In this document: positions 56,306-64,000 of the stretch, piece by piece
How positions within the stretch are numbered: the first letter of the stretch is position 1
How the letters are laid out: every line of letters begins with the position of its first letter
Assembly (NCBI GenBank): GCA_947259485.1
Contig: CAMYLU010000014.1
Location: 1-64,000, forward strand
Length of the DNA stretch: 64,000 nt
Direction of reading: 5' to 3'
Source of the DNA: an uncultured Gammaproteobacteria bacterium
GTDB taxonomy: Bacteria > Pseudomonadota > Gammaproteobacteria > GCA-001735895
The notes under the pieces: generated by a model
Told to the model about the DNA's origin: nothing
Database searches by the model: none
What the model saw: only the letters and a program-made list of their open reading frames with translations
Made by a program: the position numbers and the translations under genes

Positions 56306-56924
56306 AAATCTGGATCATTTTGGTTTCAATCTTCTGTGCCAGCAGTGGTTGCGCGATAGCGGTCGGATGAATACCGTCGGCCTGCATTAACGCGGGATCG
56401 CTGGCCGCAATTCCATCGAGAAACCTGGCCAAATAATGAATCTCAAATTCAGCAGCGATAGATTCGAATATTTGCTGGAAGCGGTTATTGTAGGCAGCCC
56501 CGAAATTTGGCGGCATGCGCACCCCGATCAGCAGCACCGTTATTGACTGGGACTCGGCGAGCTGTACCATCTGCCGCAGGTTTTCCGTGCTCTGCTCGAA
56601 ATTCAGTCCGCGCAACCCGTCATTGCCACCGAGCTCGATAATCAGGTGGGTGGGTTGATGTTCCGCCAGCAATCCGGGCAGGCGTTGCAAACCGCCATAA
56701 GTTGTTTCCCCACTAATGCTGGCATTAACAACGCTTGTTTGCGGAAAACTTGCCCTTATATTGGAGCTGAACAACTGCGCCCAGCCCTGGTCTACCGGTA
56801 TATTATGGGCGGCGCTCAAACTGTCGCCTAGAATCAGGATACGTGCGCTGGTTTGATTCGCATAACCGCTGGTTTGAAGGCCCAGCAACAAGAACAGGAC
56901 CATGACTGAAGATAATTTCTGCAT
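56295..56924 (-). CDS. tesA: Periplasmic arylesterase / lysophospholipase TesA
   Basis: A 209-aa SGNH hydrolase. A signal peptide (ending SGYAN) is followed by block I LILGDSLSAAHNI with nucleophile Ser, Gly block SGETTYGG, Asn block ELGGNDGLRG and C-terminal DGIHPT with the catalytic Asp and His. The MQKLSS start at 56924 gives the better signal peptide; its 5' end then overlaps ybbA, on the other strand, by 23 bp. The tesA/ybbA/ybbP arrangement is the same as in E. coli. Confidence 0.94.
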   Translation of the reverse strand: MQKLSSVMVLFLLLGLQTSGYANQTSARILILGDSLSAAHNIPVDQGWAQLFSSNIRASFPQTSVVNASISGETTYGGLQRLPGLLAEHQPTHLIIELGGNDGLRGLNFEQSTENLRQMVQLAESQSITVLLIGVRMPPNFGAAYNNRFQQIFESIAAEFEIHYLARFLDGIAASDPALMQADGIHPTAIAQPLLAQKIETKMIQIFNH

Positions 56925-57582
56925 CGCTTTGAAGCAGGTTGGCAAGACCGTTGATACTCCTAATGGAAAGCTCGACATCCTAGACAATATTTCTCTCGAT
57001 GTTAAGTACCAGGAGGCCGTTGTCATCAAGGGTGCCTCCGGTTCCGGCAAAACCACGCTACTGGGTTTGATGGCAGGTCTCGACCAGGCCAGCAACGGCG
57101 ATGTGATCCTGTTCGGCGAGAACCTGACGCATCAAAATGAAGAGCAGCGCTCCTCGATTCGGGCGGGCAAGGTTGGTTTCGTGTTCCAGTCGTTTCATTT
57201 GGTGCAAGGGGCGACCGCGGCGCAAAATGTCATGTTGCCGCTCGAACTGTCCGGCATGGACGATGCCCAGCAACGGGCTATCGCCAGCCTGCAACAGGTG
57301 GGGCTGGAAACTAAAACCGATACCCTGGTCGAGCACCTTTCGGGTGGGGAGCAGCAGCGGGTTGCGATAGCCCGGGCTTATGCAACCAATCCCAAGGTAT
57401 TGTTTGCCGATGAACCCACGGGTAATCTCGATGCAGTCACCGGTCGCCAGATTACGGATTTAATGTTCCATCTGCGCGACCAGTCCGGAACAACGCTGGT
57501 GCTGGTTACGCATGAACAGGAATTGCTGGAACGCGGGGATCGCCAGATTTTAATCGAGTCCGGAAAACTCTTAACCAATTGA
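56902..57582 (+). CDS. ybbA: ABC transporter ATP-binding protein, YbbA-like
   Basis: A 226-aa ATPase of the MacB/LolD group. Walker A is GASGSGKTT, Q loop FVFQSFHLV, signature LSGGEQQR and Walker B VLFADEPTGNLD. It pairs with the FtsX-type permease encoded six bases downstream. The substrate is unknown. Its start codon forms the palindrome CATG with an alternative tesA start on the other strand. Confidence 0.95.
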   Translation: MTEDNFCIALKQVGKTVDTPNGKLDILDNISLDVKYQEAVVIKGASGSGKTTLLGLMAGLDQASNGDVILFGENLTHQNEEQRSSIRAGKVGFVFQSFHLVQGATAAQNVMLPLELSGMDDAQQRAIASLQQVGLETKTDTLVEHLSGGEQQRVAIARAYATNPKVLFADEPTGNLDAVTGRQITDLMFHLRDQSGTTLVLVTHEQELLERGDRQILIESGKLLTN

Positions 57583-57588
57583 TATGCC

Positions 57589-60039
57589 ATGAAGGTTAAA
57601 CGCGCCACTATCCATTCCTACTGGTTAATGTTTATTGCCACCGTGATCACCGTTGGCATCGTTACTTCCAGCCAGTTGATTACAGATCGCATCGGTTTGT
57701 TACTCGACCGCCAGGCGAGTGAATTGCTGGCGGCCGACATGGTCATCGTGTCCAGTAACGAGTTTGCAGGCGATTATCGCGAACAGGCCCGCAAGCAGGG
57801 CCTGCAGATCAGTCAAAGTGTCAGTCTTCGCACCGCTATTTTTATCGATGATAACCCGCGCCTGGTTGAATTAAAGGCGGTCGATGAATCTTACCCGTTG
57901 CGCGGCAAACTGGAACGGGCCGGGGAAATCACCGGAGAACGAACAGCCACCACGGAGATACCCTCGCGCGGTGAAGTCTGGGTCGACACCAAGCTCACCC
58001 AGCTTGTCGGCACAAAATTAAGCCTGGGCGAACAATCGCTGGAGGCCCGCTGGTTATTGACCTATGAGCCAGATCGGGGCGGAGCTATTTTCAACCTGGC
58101 ACCGCGGGTGCTGATGAATATTGCCGACCTGTCCGATACCGGTCTCGTGGTACCGGGTAGCCGGGTTCGTTACCGCATGATGTTCGCCGGGGCACAGGCG
58201 GATTTAAATCGCTTCAAATCCTGGCTTAGCGCTAATCTGAAAGCCGGGGAGGAAGTCCAGGATCTTGAAAATGCCCGACCCGAAATGCGCCAGGCGCTGG
58301 AACGCACGCGTAAATTTTTTGCACTTTCGATCGTATTAACGCTTGTAATCGCGATGGCCGCCATCGCAATCACGGCGCGTTACACCGCCAACCAGGAGGC
58401 CCCCAAGGTGGCGATGCTGCGGGCCTTCGGAATTTCGCAGTTCAGCCTGCTCAAGTATTACCTGCGTCAGCTGGGTGCGCTCTGGATTGCGGCAACCGTC
58501 GTCGGCGTGCTGGTTGGCTGGTTTACCCAGTTCCCGTTACAGTGGGCACTGGATGGGTGGTTTGGCCGGACACTGCCACAGGTCTATGGTTTCAGGCCCT
58601 ACCTGACGGCGTCTCTGGTAGGGTTGCTGGCACTGGCGGGCTTCTCGCTACCTTACCTGATCAACGCGACCGCAACCCCACCGATGCAGGTGTTACGTAG
58701 CGGCGGTAATCGGCGCTCCTGGATGCGGGGACTGTTGATATCAGGCAGCGCAATCGTTGCCGTGTTCGTGGTCCTGGTGATACTGATGCAAAGCTCGATA
58801 CTGGCTGTGGCCACGCTCGCGCTGGTGCTGACCTGCGCCCTGGTACTGCCGCTGATCCTGACATGGATGGTGAAAATTCTGCTGGTTTCGTCGAGGCGGC
58901 GTTTCTGGTTGCGGCAGTATTTACTGAGTCGGTTACAGGCAACCTCGCGCGGTGCGATTTACGTCATGTCCGGGTTCAGCCTGGTGCTGATCGCGATACT
59001 TTTGATCGCCGTGGTCAAGGATGAACTGGTCGGTGAATGGGAGGCGCAGTTACCCGAGAATATTCCAAATTATTTCCTGATCAATATTCGCAGCCAGGAC
59101 GTGGACGGAATCAGGTCGTTTTTGCAGGCCCATCAAATCGAGGCGTCGACGCCTTATGCGCTGGTAAGGGCCAGGATGTCGCAAATCAATTCGGTGGATG
59201 TCGACAAGATAAAATTTTCTCATCCGGGAGCTTCCCACTCGGTAACGCACACTTACAACATGACCTACGCCGATGAAATACCGGATCAAAACAAGATTGT
59301 CGAGGGCCAGTGGCTCAACCAAAATCCGGGGCTGCCGCAAGTGTCGGTGGAACAGGGTATGGCTGAAAAACTTGATTTGAAACTCGGTGACCAACTGACG
59401 ATGACCGTCGGCAGCAAGGTTCTGCAAGCCGAGATCACCAGTATCCGTTCGGTTGTCTGGGAAAATTTCAAACCTAATTTTTACCTGATTACAGAATCGG
59501 GATTGCTCGAATCATTCCCCCAAACCTGGTTGTTGAGCGCCCTGATCGCGGATCACAACAAGGCCGACCTCAAGCAGTTGTTGAAAACCTACCCTTCGAT
59601 CACGTTGCTCGATATCAGCGAGTTGATGGCGCGCGTGCGCGCGATTGTCGACAAGGCCACGGTGGCATTACAGTTTTTCTTCCTGTTTGCGTTGGCCTCG
59701 GCAACCATCGTGTTGCTGGCGGCGATACAAACCGGTAAACACGAGCGCGAAATTGAATCTTCGCTGCTGCGTGCCCTGAGCGCACATACCAGCCAGCTGT
59801 ACCGGGTGCATGTGTTTGAATATACCCTGATGGGTGCGCTGATTGGCTTTTTCTCGGCCTGTTTCGCGAGCCTGGCCGGTTGGGCAATCAGTGTCTATTT
59901 CTTCAACATAGAGTTTCAGCTATCACCCACGGTGTGGATATACAGCCTGGTTTCGGCCTGCCTCGTGCTGACACTGGCCGGTACGATGGTAAGCCGCAGG
60001 GTTTATAATATTTCACCGATGAAAATTTTGCGCTCCTGA
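57589..60039 (+). CDS. ybbP: ABC transporter permease, FtsX type, YbbP-like
   Basis: An 816-aa inner-membrane protein with about ten helices. Helix 1 is near 12-28. FtsX domains lie at about 250-370 (ARYTANQEAPKVAMLRAFGIS) and 690-810 (KHEREIESSLLRALSAHTSQLYRVHVFEY). Large periplasmic loops lie between them. It forms a transporter or mechanotransmission complex with the YbbA-like ATPase. The duplicated-core layout matches E. coli YbbP (804 aa). Confidence 0.94.
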   Translation: MKVKRATIHSYWLMFIATVITVGIVTSSQLITDRIGLLLDRQASELLAADMVIVSSNEFAGDYREQARKQGLQISQSVSLRTAIFIDDNPRLVELKAVDESYPLRGKLERAGEITGERTATTEIPSRGEVWVDTKLTQLVGTKLSLGEQSLEARWLLTYEPDRGGAIFNLAPRVLMNIADLSDTGLVVPGSRVRYRMMFAGAQADLNRFKSWLSANLKAGEEVQDLENARPEMRQALERTRKFFALSIVLTLVIAMAAIAITARYTANQEAPKVAMLRAFGISQFSLLKYYLRQLGALWIAATVVGVLVGWFTQFPLQWALDGWFGRTLPQVYGFRPYLTASLVGLLALAGFSLPYLINATATPPMQVLRSGGNRRSWMRGLLISGSAIVAVFVVLVILMQSSILAVATLALVLTCALVLPLILTWMVKILLVSSRRRFWLRQYLLSRLQATSRGAIYVMSGFSLVLIAILLIAVVKDELVGEWEAQLPENIPNYFLINIRSQDVDGIRSFLQAHQIEASTPYALVRARMSQINSVDVDKIKFSHPGASHSVTHTYNMTYADEIPDQNKIVEGQWLNQNPGLPQVSVEQGMAEKLDLKLGDQLTMTVGSKVLQAEITSIRSVVWENFKPNFYLITESGLLESFPQTWLLSALIADHNKADLKQLLKTYPSITLLDISELMARVRAIVDKATVALQFFFLFALASATIVLLAAIQTGKHEREIESSLLRALSAHTSQLYRVHVFEYTLMGALIGFFSACFASLAGWAISVYFFNIEFQLSPTVWIYSLVSACLVLTLAGTMVSRRVYNISPMKILRS

Positions 60040-60050
60040 CCCGCTGAATC

Positions 60051-62171
60051 GTGAATTCCATCTCCGATAAGCAATTTGTTGCCGCAGTTACCAGTCAGAT
60101 TGGCTGGGACGAGAAGCTTGCCGGTGCGATGGATTATGCGAGCGCTGTCAAACACGAAAACAAGAGCCTGCCCAGCAGCATCGATGTTGCCCGGCGGGTG
60201 CTGGACCTGGGTAATGATCGTGACGCGGTAATTGCGACCCTGCTGAGTGATCCCGCGCTGCGTGATGTACTTGATATCAAGAAAATCGAAACCGAGTTTG
60301 GCAAAAAAATTGCCCAGTTGACGCAGGGGGTAAACAAGCTGAATACCCTGAAGGAGGGGACGCAGGCGCGCATCAATACCCCTGAACAGGCCGAAAAGTT
60401 GCGGCGGCTGCTGATGGCAATTATCAGCGACGTGCGCGTGATGCTGATCAAGTTATGTTACCGCGTGGAACGATTACCACTGCTAAAACATGATGACTAC
60501 GAGCAGCGTCGATGGATTGCCCAGGAAACGCTCGATATATTCGCACCGCTGGCCAATCGCCTGGGTATGGGACTGCTCAAGTGGGAGCTTGAAGACCTGG
60601 CTTTTCGAGCACTGGAACCCCAGGCTTACAAACGTATCGCCAGGCTGTTGGAGGAAAAACGCAGCGAACGCGAGGCCTTTATCGAAAAGTTTATTGCGCG
60701 CCTCAAGGAACTGTTGGCAGAGCAGAAACTCGACGCGAAGGTGCAGGGCCGCGTCAAGCATATCGTCAGTATCTGGCGCAAGATGCAACGCAAGAACCTT
60801 GAGTTTCATGAACTGTTTGATGTGCGCGCGGTGCGGATACTGGTTGATTCGGTAGCCGATTGCTACGCGGTACTGGGTGTCGTGCACACGACCTGGCAGC
60901 ATATTCCCGCCGAGTTCGATGACTATATCGCCAACCCCAAGGAAAACGGGTACCAGTCACTGCATACCGCAGTGGTCGCCGACGACGGCAAGATCGTCGA
61001 AGTCCAGATTCGTACCGTTGAAATGCATGAAAATTCCGAACTCGGCGTTGCCTCGCACTGGCGCTACAAGGAAGGTGCGAGACTTGATCAGCGCATGGAA
61101 TCCAATATTGCGCAGATGCGTGACTTGTTGCAGGGCTCTGCCGAAGAGGTATCGGATGCTATTTCAGAAATATCGACTGAGCTATCCAATGATCGGGTCT
61201 ACGTGTTTACGCCAAGCGGACAAATTGTCGATATTTCGCAGGGTGGAACCCCGCTTGATTTTGCCTATAGCATTCACTCGGAGGTCGGCCATCGTTGCCG
61301 GGGAGCCAAGGTCAACGGGCGTATTGTCAACCTGACAACGGTTTTAAAAACGGGTGATGAAGTTGAAATTCTGACCACCAAGGAGAGTCGTCCCAGTCGC
61401 GACTGGATGAACAAGAACCTGGGTTTCATCAAGTCAGCGGGAACGCGGTCCAAGGTTCGCAACTGGTTCAACCATCAGGATTTCGAACAAAACCTGCTGG
61501 ATGGTAAAACGATCTATGATCGAATTTTGAGTAAGTACTCGATTCATAATGCGAATTTAAAAGACCTGGTAGCGCATTTTAAACGCAAGGATGCGGACCA
61601 GTTTTTTGCCGACATCGGTCGCGGATTGATAACTTCAGCGCAGATCCTGGGGTACCTGCAAACCGAACCCGAGCAGGATCCTTTCAGGAAAATTAAAAAA
61701 GAAACCAGGCCCCCGACCTCCAGGGATGAAGTCAGCATTCATGGTGTCGGTAACCTGATGACCCAGTTTGCGCAATGCTGTAAACCCGTGCCGGGCGATT
61801 CGATTATTGGTTTCATAACGCTTAACAGCGGTATTTCGATACACAAGCGCAGTTGTTCGAACATTCTCGCTTTGCCGGAGGAGAAGCGTCCGCGCCTGAT
61901 CGAAGTTGAATGGGGCCATCAAAACGGTTCGGTATACCCGGTTGAAATTACCATGACCGCCTACCAGCGCACGGGCCTGATGCAGGATATCAGTACAATT
62001 CTGGCAAACCTGAAGGTTAATCTGCTGAACATCAATTCCAACACCAACCAGGCGGAGCAGATGGTCTATACCCGTCTTACCATGGAAATTCACAGCGTTG
62101 ATGAGCTGGTGCTTATTATTGACAAGCTATCACAATTGCCTAATGTTCAAGACGTCAAGCGAATCGCCTGA
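60051..62171 (+). CDS. relA: (p)ppGpp synthetase RelA
   Basis: A 706-aa long RSH protein. The N-terminal hydrolase domain is degenerate: the HD pair is replaced by LLSDPALRD. The synthetase domain (about 220-340) is intact, with RVKHIVSIWRKMQRKN, YIANPKENGYQSLHTAV and VEVQIRTVEMHENSELGVASHWRYKEG (in pieces). The EFDD sequence is the EXDD signature of monofunctional RelA. TGS and ACT domains follow. It starts at GTG 60051, twelve bases after ybbP. Confidence 0.96.
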   Translation: MNSISDKQFVAAVTSQIGWDEKLAGAMDYASAVKHENKSLPSSIDVARRVLDLGNDRDAVIATLLSDPALRDVLDIKKIETEFGKKIAQLTQGVNKLNTLKEGTQARINTPEQAEKLRRLLMAIISDVRVMLIKLCYRVERLPLLKHDDYEQRRWIAQETLDIFAPLANRLGMGLLKWELEDLAFRALEPQAYKRIARLLEEKRSEREAFIEKFIARLKELLAEQKLDAKVQGRVKHIVSIWRKMQRKNLEFHELFDVRAVRILVDSVADCYAVLGVVHTTWQHIPAEFDDYIANPKENGYQSLHTAVVADDGKIVEVQIRTVEMHENSELGVASHWRYKEGARLDQRMESNIAQMRDLLQGSAEEVSDAISEISTELSNDRVYVFTPSGQIVDISQGGTPLDFAYSIHSEVGHRCRGAKVNGRIVNLTTVLKTGDEVEILTTKESRPSRDWMNKNLGFIKSAGTRSKVRNWFNHQDFEQNLLDGKTIYDRILSKYSIHNANLKDLVAHFKRKDADQFFADIGRGLITSAQILGYLQTEPEQDPFRKIKKETRPPTSRDEVSIHGVGNLMTQFAQCCKPVPGDSIIGFITLNSGISIHKRSCSNILALPEEKRPRLIEVEWGHQNGSVYPVEITMTAYQRTGLMQDISTILANLKVNLLNINSNTNQAEQMVYTRLTMEIHSVDELVLIIDKLSQLPNVQDVKRIA

Positions 62172-62190
62172 AGGGCAGCAGGTAACGACA

Positions 62191-63180
62191 GTGGCAGCGG
62201 GAGAAAACAAGACAGTAGTCAATCGGCGTTTTTGTATAGCCCCGATGATGGACTGCTCGGACCGACACTCGCGTTTTTTTCTACGCCTGTTTTCTGATCG
62301 AGTCCTGCTGTATACCGAGATGATTACCGCGGCGGCTGTGTTGCATGGCGATCGTGATCATCTGCTCGGATTCAACGAGGAAGAACACCCGTTAGCCGTT
62401 CAACTCGGTGGTTCCGATCCGGAACAGCTATTCCGCGCCGGCCGGATTTGTGCCGAATTCGGTTACGATGAAATCAATTTGAATTGTGGATGTCCCAGTG
62501 ACAGGGTCCAGTCCGGCAGTTTCGGTGCCTGTTTGATGAAGGATCCGGCGTTGGTGGCTGACTGCGTGGCGGCACTAAGGTCGGCAACATCTCTACCGGT
62601 TACGGTGAAGCACCGGACCGGTATTGACCAGCAGGATGATTACGAAATTTTCGCCGGCTTCGCCGGGGCCCAGATCGACGCCGGGGCACAGGCGCTCGTG
62701 GTGCATGCCCGCAATGCCTGGTTGCAGGGGCTCAGTCCGAAACAAAACCGGGAAATTCCACCGCTGAAGTATGACTGGGTTTACCAGCTCAAACAGGATT
62801 TCCCGGATCACGAGATAATCATTAATGGCGGAATCAAAACGCTTGAAGCCTGCCGCCAGCATTTGCTTCATGTCGATGGCGTCATGCTGGGTCGTGAGCC
62901 CTACCAGAATCCCTACCTGCTGCATAATGTTGACCAGGTGATTTTCGATCAGCCAAAGGCGGAAGTTCCGAGTCGTATCGCAATGCTGCATCGGGTATAT
63001 CCCTACATCGAGCAGCAGCTAGGGCAGGGTATGCCATTAACCCACATGGTGCGCCATATAATCGGTTTATTTCACGGCGAGCCCAATGCGCGGCGCTGGC
63101 GCCGTTACTTGAGCGAAAACGCCCATCGTAAAAAAGCGGATATCGAAATACTCTACGAGGCTGAGCGGCTGGTAAGCTGA
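62191..63180 (+). CDS. dusA: tRNA-dihydrouridine synthase A
   Basis: About 329 aa from a GTG at 62191; an ATG at 62143 overlapping relA is an alternative. DusA features are RRFCIAPMMDCSDRHSRFF, the flavin and tRNA residues VQLGGSDPEQL, catalytic Cys in LNCGCPSDRVQSGSFGACLM, and TVKHRTGID. It reduces U20/U20a in the D loop using FMN and NADPH. It is probably read from relA. Confidence 0.95.
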   Translation: MAAGENKTVVNRRFCIAPMMDCSDRHSRFFLRLFSDRVLLYTEMITAAAVLHGDRDHLLGFNEEEHPLAVQLGGSDPEQLFRAGRICAEFGYDEINLNCGCPSDRVQSGSFGACLMKDPALVADCVAALRSATSLPVTVKHRTGIDQQDDYEIFAGFAGAQIDAGAQALVVHARNAWLQGLSPKQNREIPPLKYDWVYQLKQDFPDHEIIINGGIKTLEACRQHLLHVDGVMLGREPYQNPYLLHNVDQVIFDQPKAEVPSRIAMLHRVYPYIEQQLGQGMPLTHMVRHIIGLFHGEPNARRWRRYLSENAHRKKADIEILYEAERLVS

Positions 63181-63189
63181 AGCGATCCG

Positions 63190-63957
63190 ATGCGAAAAAA
63201 TCTGCGCTACTTGATCCTGTTGCTAATACTGCTGTTGGTGGCGGTTAACGAGGCATTGAACAAAACACGCTCGACCAGCTGGGAGAACCCGCTTTGGGTC
63301 AGGATTTACGCGGTGAATGGGGATGGCCGTGAGGCAACCGAAAAATATATAGATTCACTCGAGACGGACAGCTTTAAAACCATGGAAAAATTCGTCAACC
63401 GTGAGGCCAGGCGTTACGGAATCAAAATCGATGCGATCGATGTCGAGTATAATGGACAGCTGCAGTCGGGGCCGCCGCAGCCCCCCAATGGTCAAAGCCT
63501 GCTGGGGAACATCTGGTGGAGTTTGAAGTTCAGGGCCTGGGCCGCTTATCGAGCCTGGAACAGCGACGGCGACGCAGGCGATATTGAGCTATTTGTCAGC
63601 TACTACGATATTGCAACCACGCAATCACTGCGCCATTCCGTCGGTCTGCAAGGTGGGCTCATCGGCATCATTAACGCCTTCGCCGACAAGTCCTATCGGG
63701 GCTCTAACGAAGTAGTTATTGCGCATGAATTCATGCATACCCTCGGTGCGTCGGATAAATATGCCCCCGATAACCAACCGATACTTCCGCAGGGTTATGC
63801 CGAGCCCGGGCGCATTCCCCTTTTTCCGCAGCAAAAGGCTGAACTAATGGGGGGCCGGATCCCGCTTTCGATGCAGGACTCGAGGATGCCCGAATCGTTG
63901 AACCAGGTTGTGGTTGGAATATATACCGCCGCCGAAATCAATTGGACTGCAGAGTAG
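63190..63957 (+). CDS. Membrane-anchored putative zinc metallopeptidase
   Basis: A 255-aa protein. It has an N-terminal signal anchor (about 6-19, YLILLLILLLVAVN) and a soluble periplasmic part. HEFMHTLGASD (His179, Glu180, His183, Asp189) is a full HEXXHXXGXXD motif of the metzincin type, followed by PILPQGYAEPGRIPLFPQQKAELMGG, where the Met turn could be MGG. Family not identified. It starts nine bases after dusA. Confidence 0.65.
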   Translation: MRKNLRYLILLLILLLVAVNEALNKTRSTSWENPLWVRIYAVNGDGREATEKYIDSLETDSFKTMEKFVNREARRYGIKIDAIDVEYNGQLQSGPPQPPNGQSLLGNIWWSLKFRAWAAYRAWNSDGDAGDIELFVSYYDIATTQSLRHSVGLQGGLIGIINAFADKSYRGSNEVVIAHEFMHTLGASDKYAPDNQPILPQGYAEPGRIPLFPQQKAELMGGRIPLSMQDSRMPESLNQVVVGIYTAAEINWTAE

Positions 63958-64000
63958 TTGTCAATTGTTGCGCAGATAGACATAACTGGCGCCTGCGGCA

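Noticed and set aside
63961-64000. Possible 3' end of a minus-strand gene (AAGASYVYLRNN, stop)
   Set aside because: Only 12 codons are visible before the window edge, so it cannot be supported.

Overview
The window looks like a stretch of chromosome from a motile gammaproteobacterium with a polar flagellum. The signs are a queA-tgt-yajC-secD-secF block, a tesA/ybbA/ybbP block next to a RelA of the E. coli type, DusA, IspG, and a flagellar locus in Vibrio/Pseudomonas/Shewanella order with FleQ (FlrA), FleS/FleR (FlrB/FlrC), FlhF and FleN (FlhG). I cannot name a genus from sequence alone. No phage, integrase, transposase, CRISPR array or rRNA was seen. One tRNA gene, tRNA-Leu(CAA), is present.

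Layout. 1-5 kb is an accessory stretch: a LysR regulator, two small NTF2/SnoaL-like genes, a tiny membrane ORF, a gene-free interval full of hairpin-forming repeats, a DUF4124 plus trypsin-like protease, and an AT-rich orphan. 5-10.9 kb holds tRNA-Leu and queA-tgt-yajC-secD-secF plus a TIGR02647-type gene. 11-12.7 kb holds a class III nucleotidyl cyclase fused to a GFA (zinc) domain and a lysine-rich histone-like protein. 12.9-47.4 kb is an almost unbroken flagellar locus: flgGHIJKL, fliC, flaG, fliD, fliS, fliT-like, fleQ, fleS, fleR, fliEFGHIJK, fliLMNOPQR, flhB, flhA, flhF, fleN, fliA, cheY. 47.5-54.2 kb is mixed: a 50-aa orphan where cheZ would often lie, a Sel1 protein, a homocysteine-methyltransferase homologue, a second FliK-like gene paired with an FlhB C-terminal-like gene, a GGDEF diguanylate cyclase, a lone CheY-like receiver, a STAS protein and a PilZ protein. 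54.2-64 kb is mostly housekeeping: ispG, a HAD phosphatase, tesA, ybbA, ybbP, relA, dusA and a membrane-anchored putative zinc peptidase.

Regulation can be read directly. There are well-spaced sigma-54 (-24/-12) sites before flgG, fliE, fliL and the GGDEF gene, and a near-consensus sigma-28 promoter before fliC. A 14-bp motif resembling the FleQ box recurs upstream of fleQ, fliE (twice), fliL and the GGDEF gene. This fits the known polar-flagellum hierarchy (FleQ, then sigma-54, then FleR, then FliA) and suggests that the local diguanylate cyclase belongs to the flagellar regulon.

The most striking anomaly is flgI. Its signal peptide is out of frame with the rest of the gene, and roughly the first 30-35 residues of the mature P-ring protein are missing. 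This is either a real recent lesion or an assembly error. Genes normally found with this system but absent here are flgA, flgBCDEF, flgM/N, cheZ, cheA/B/W and motAB; they must lie elsewhere or be missing.
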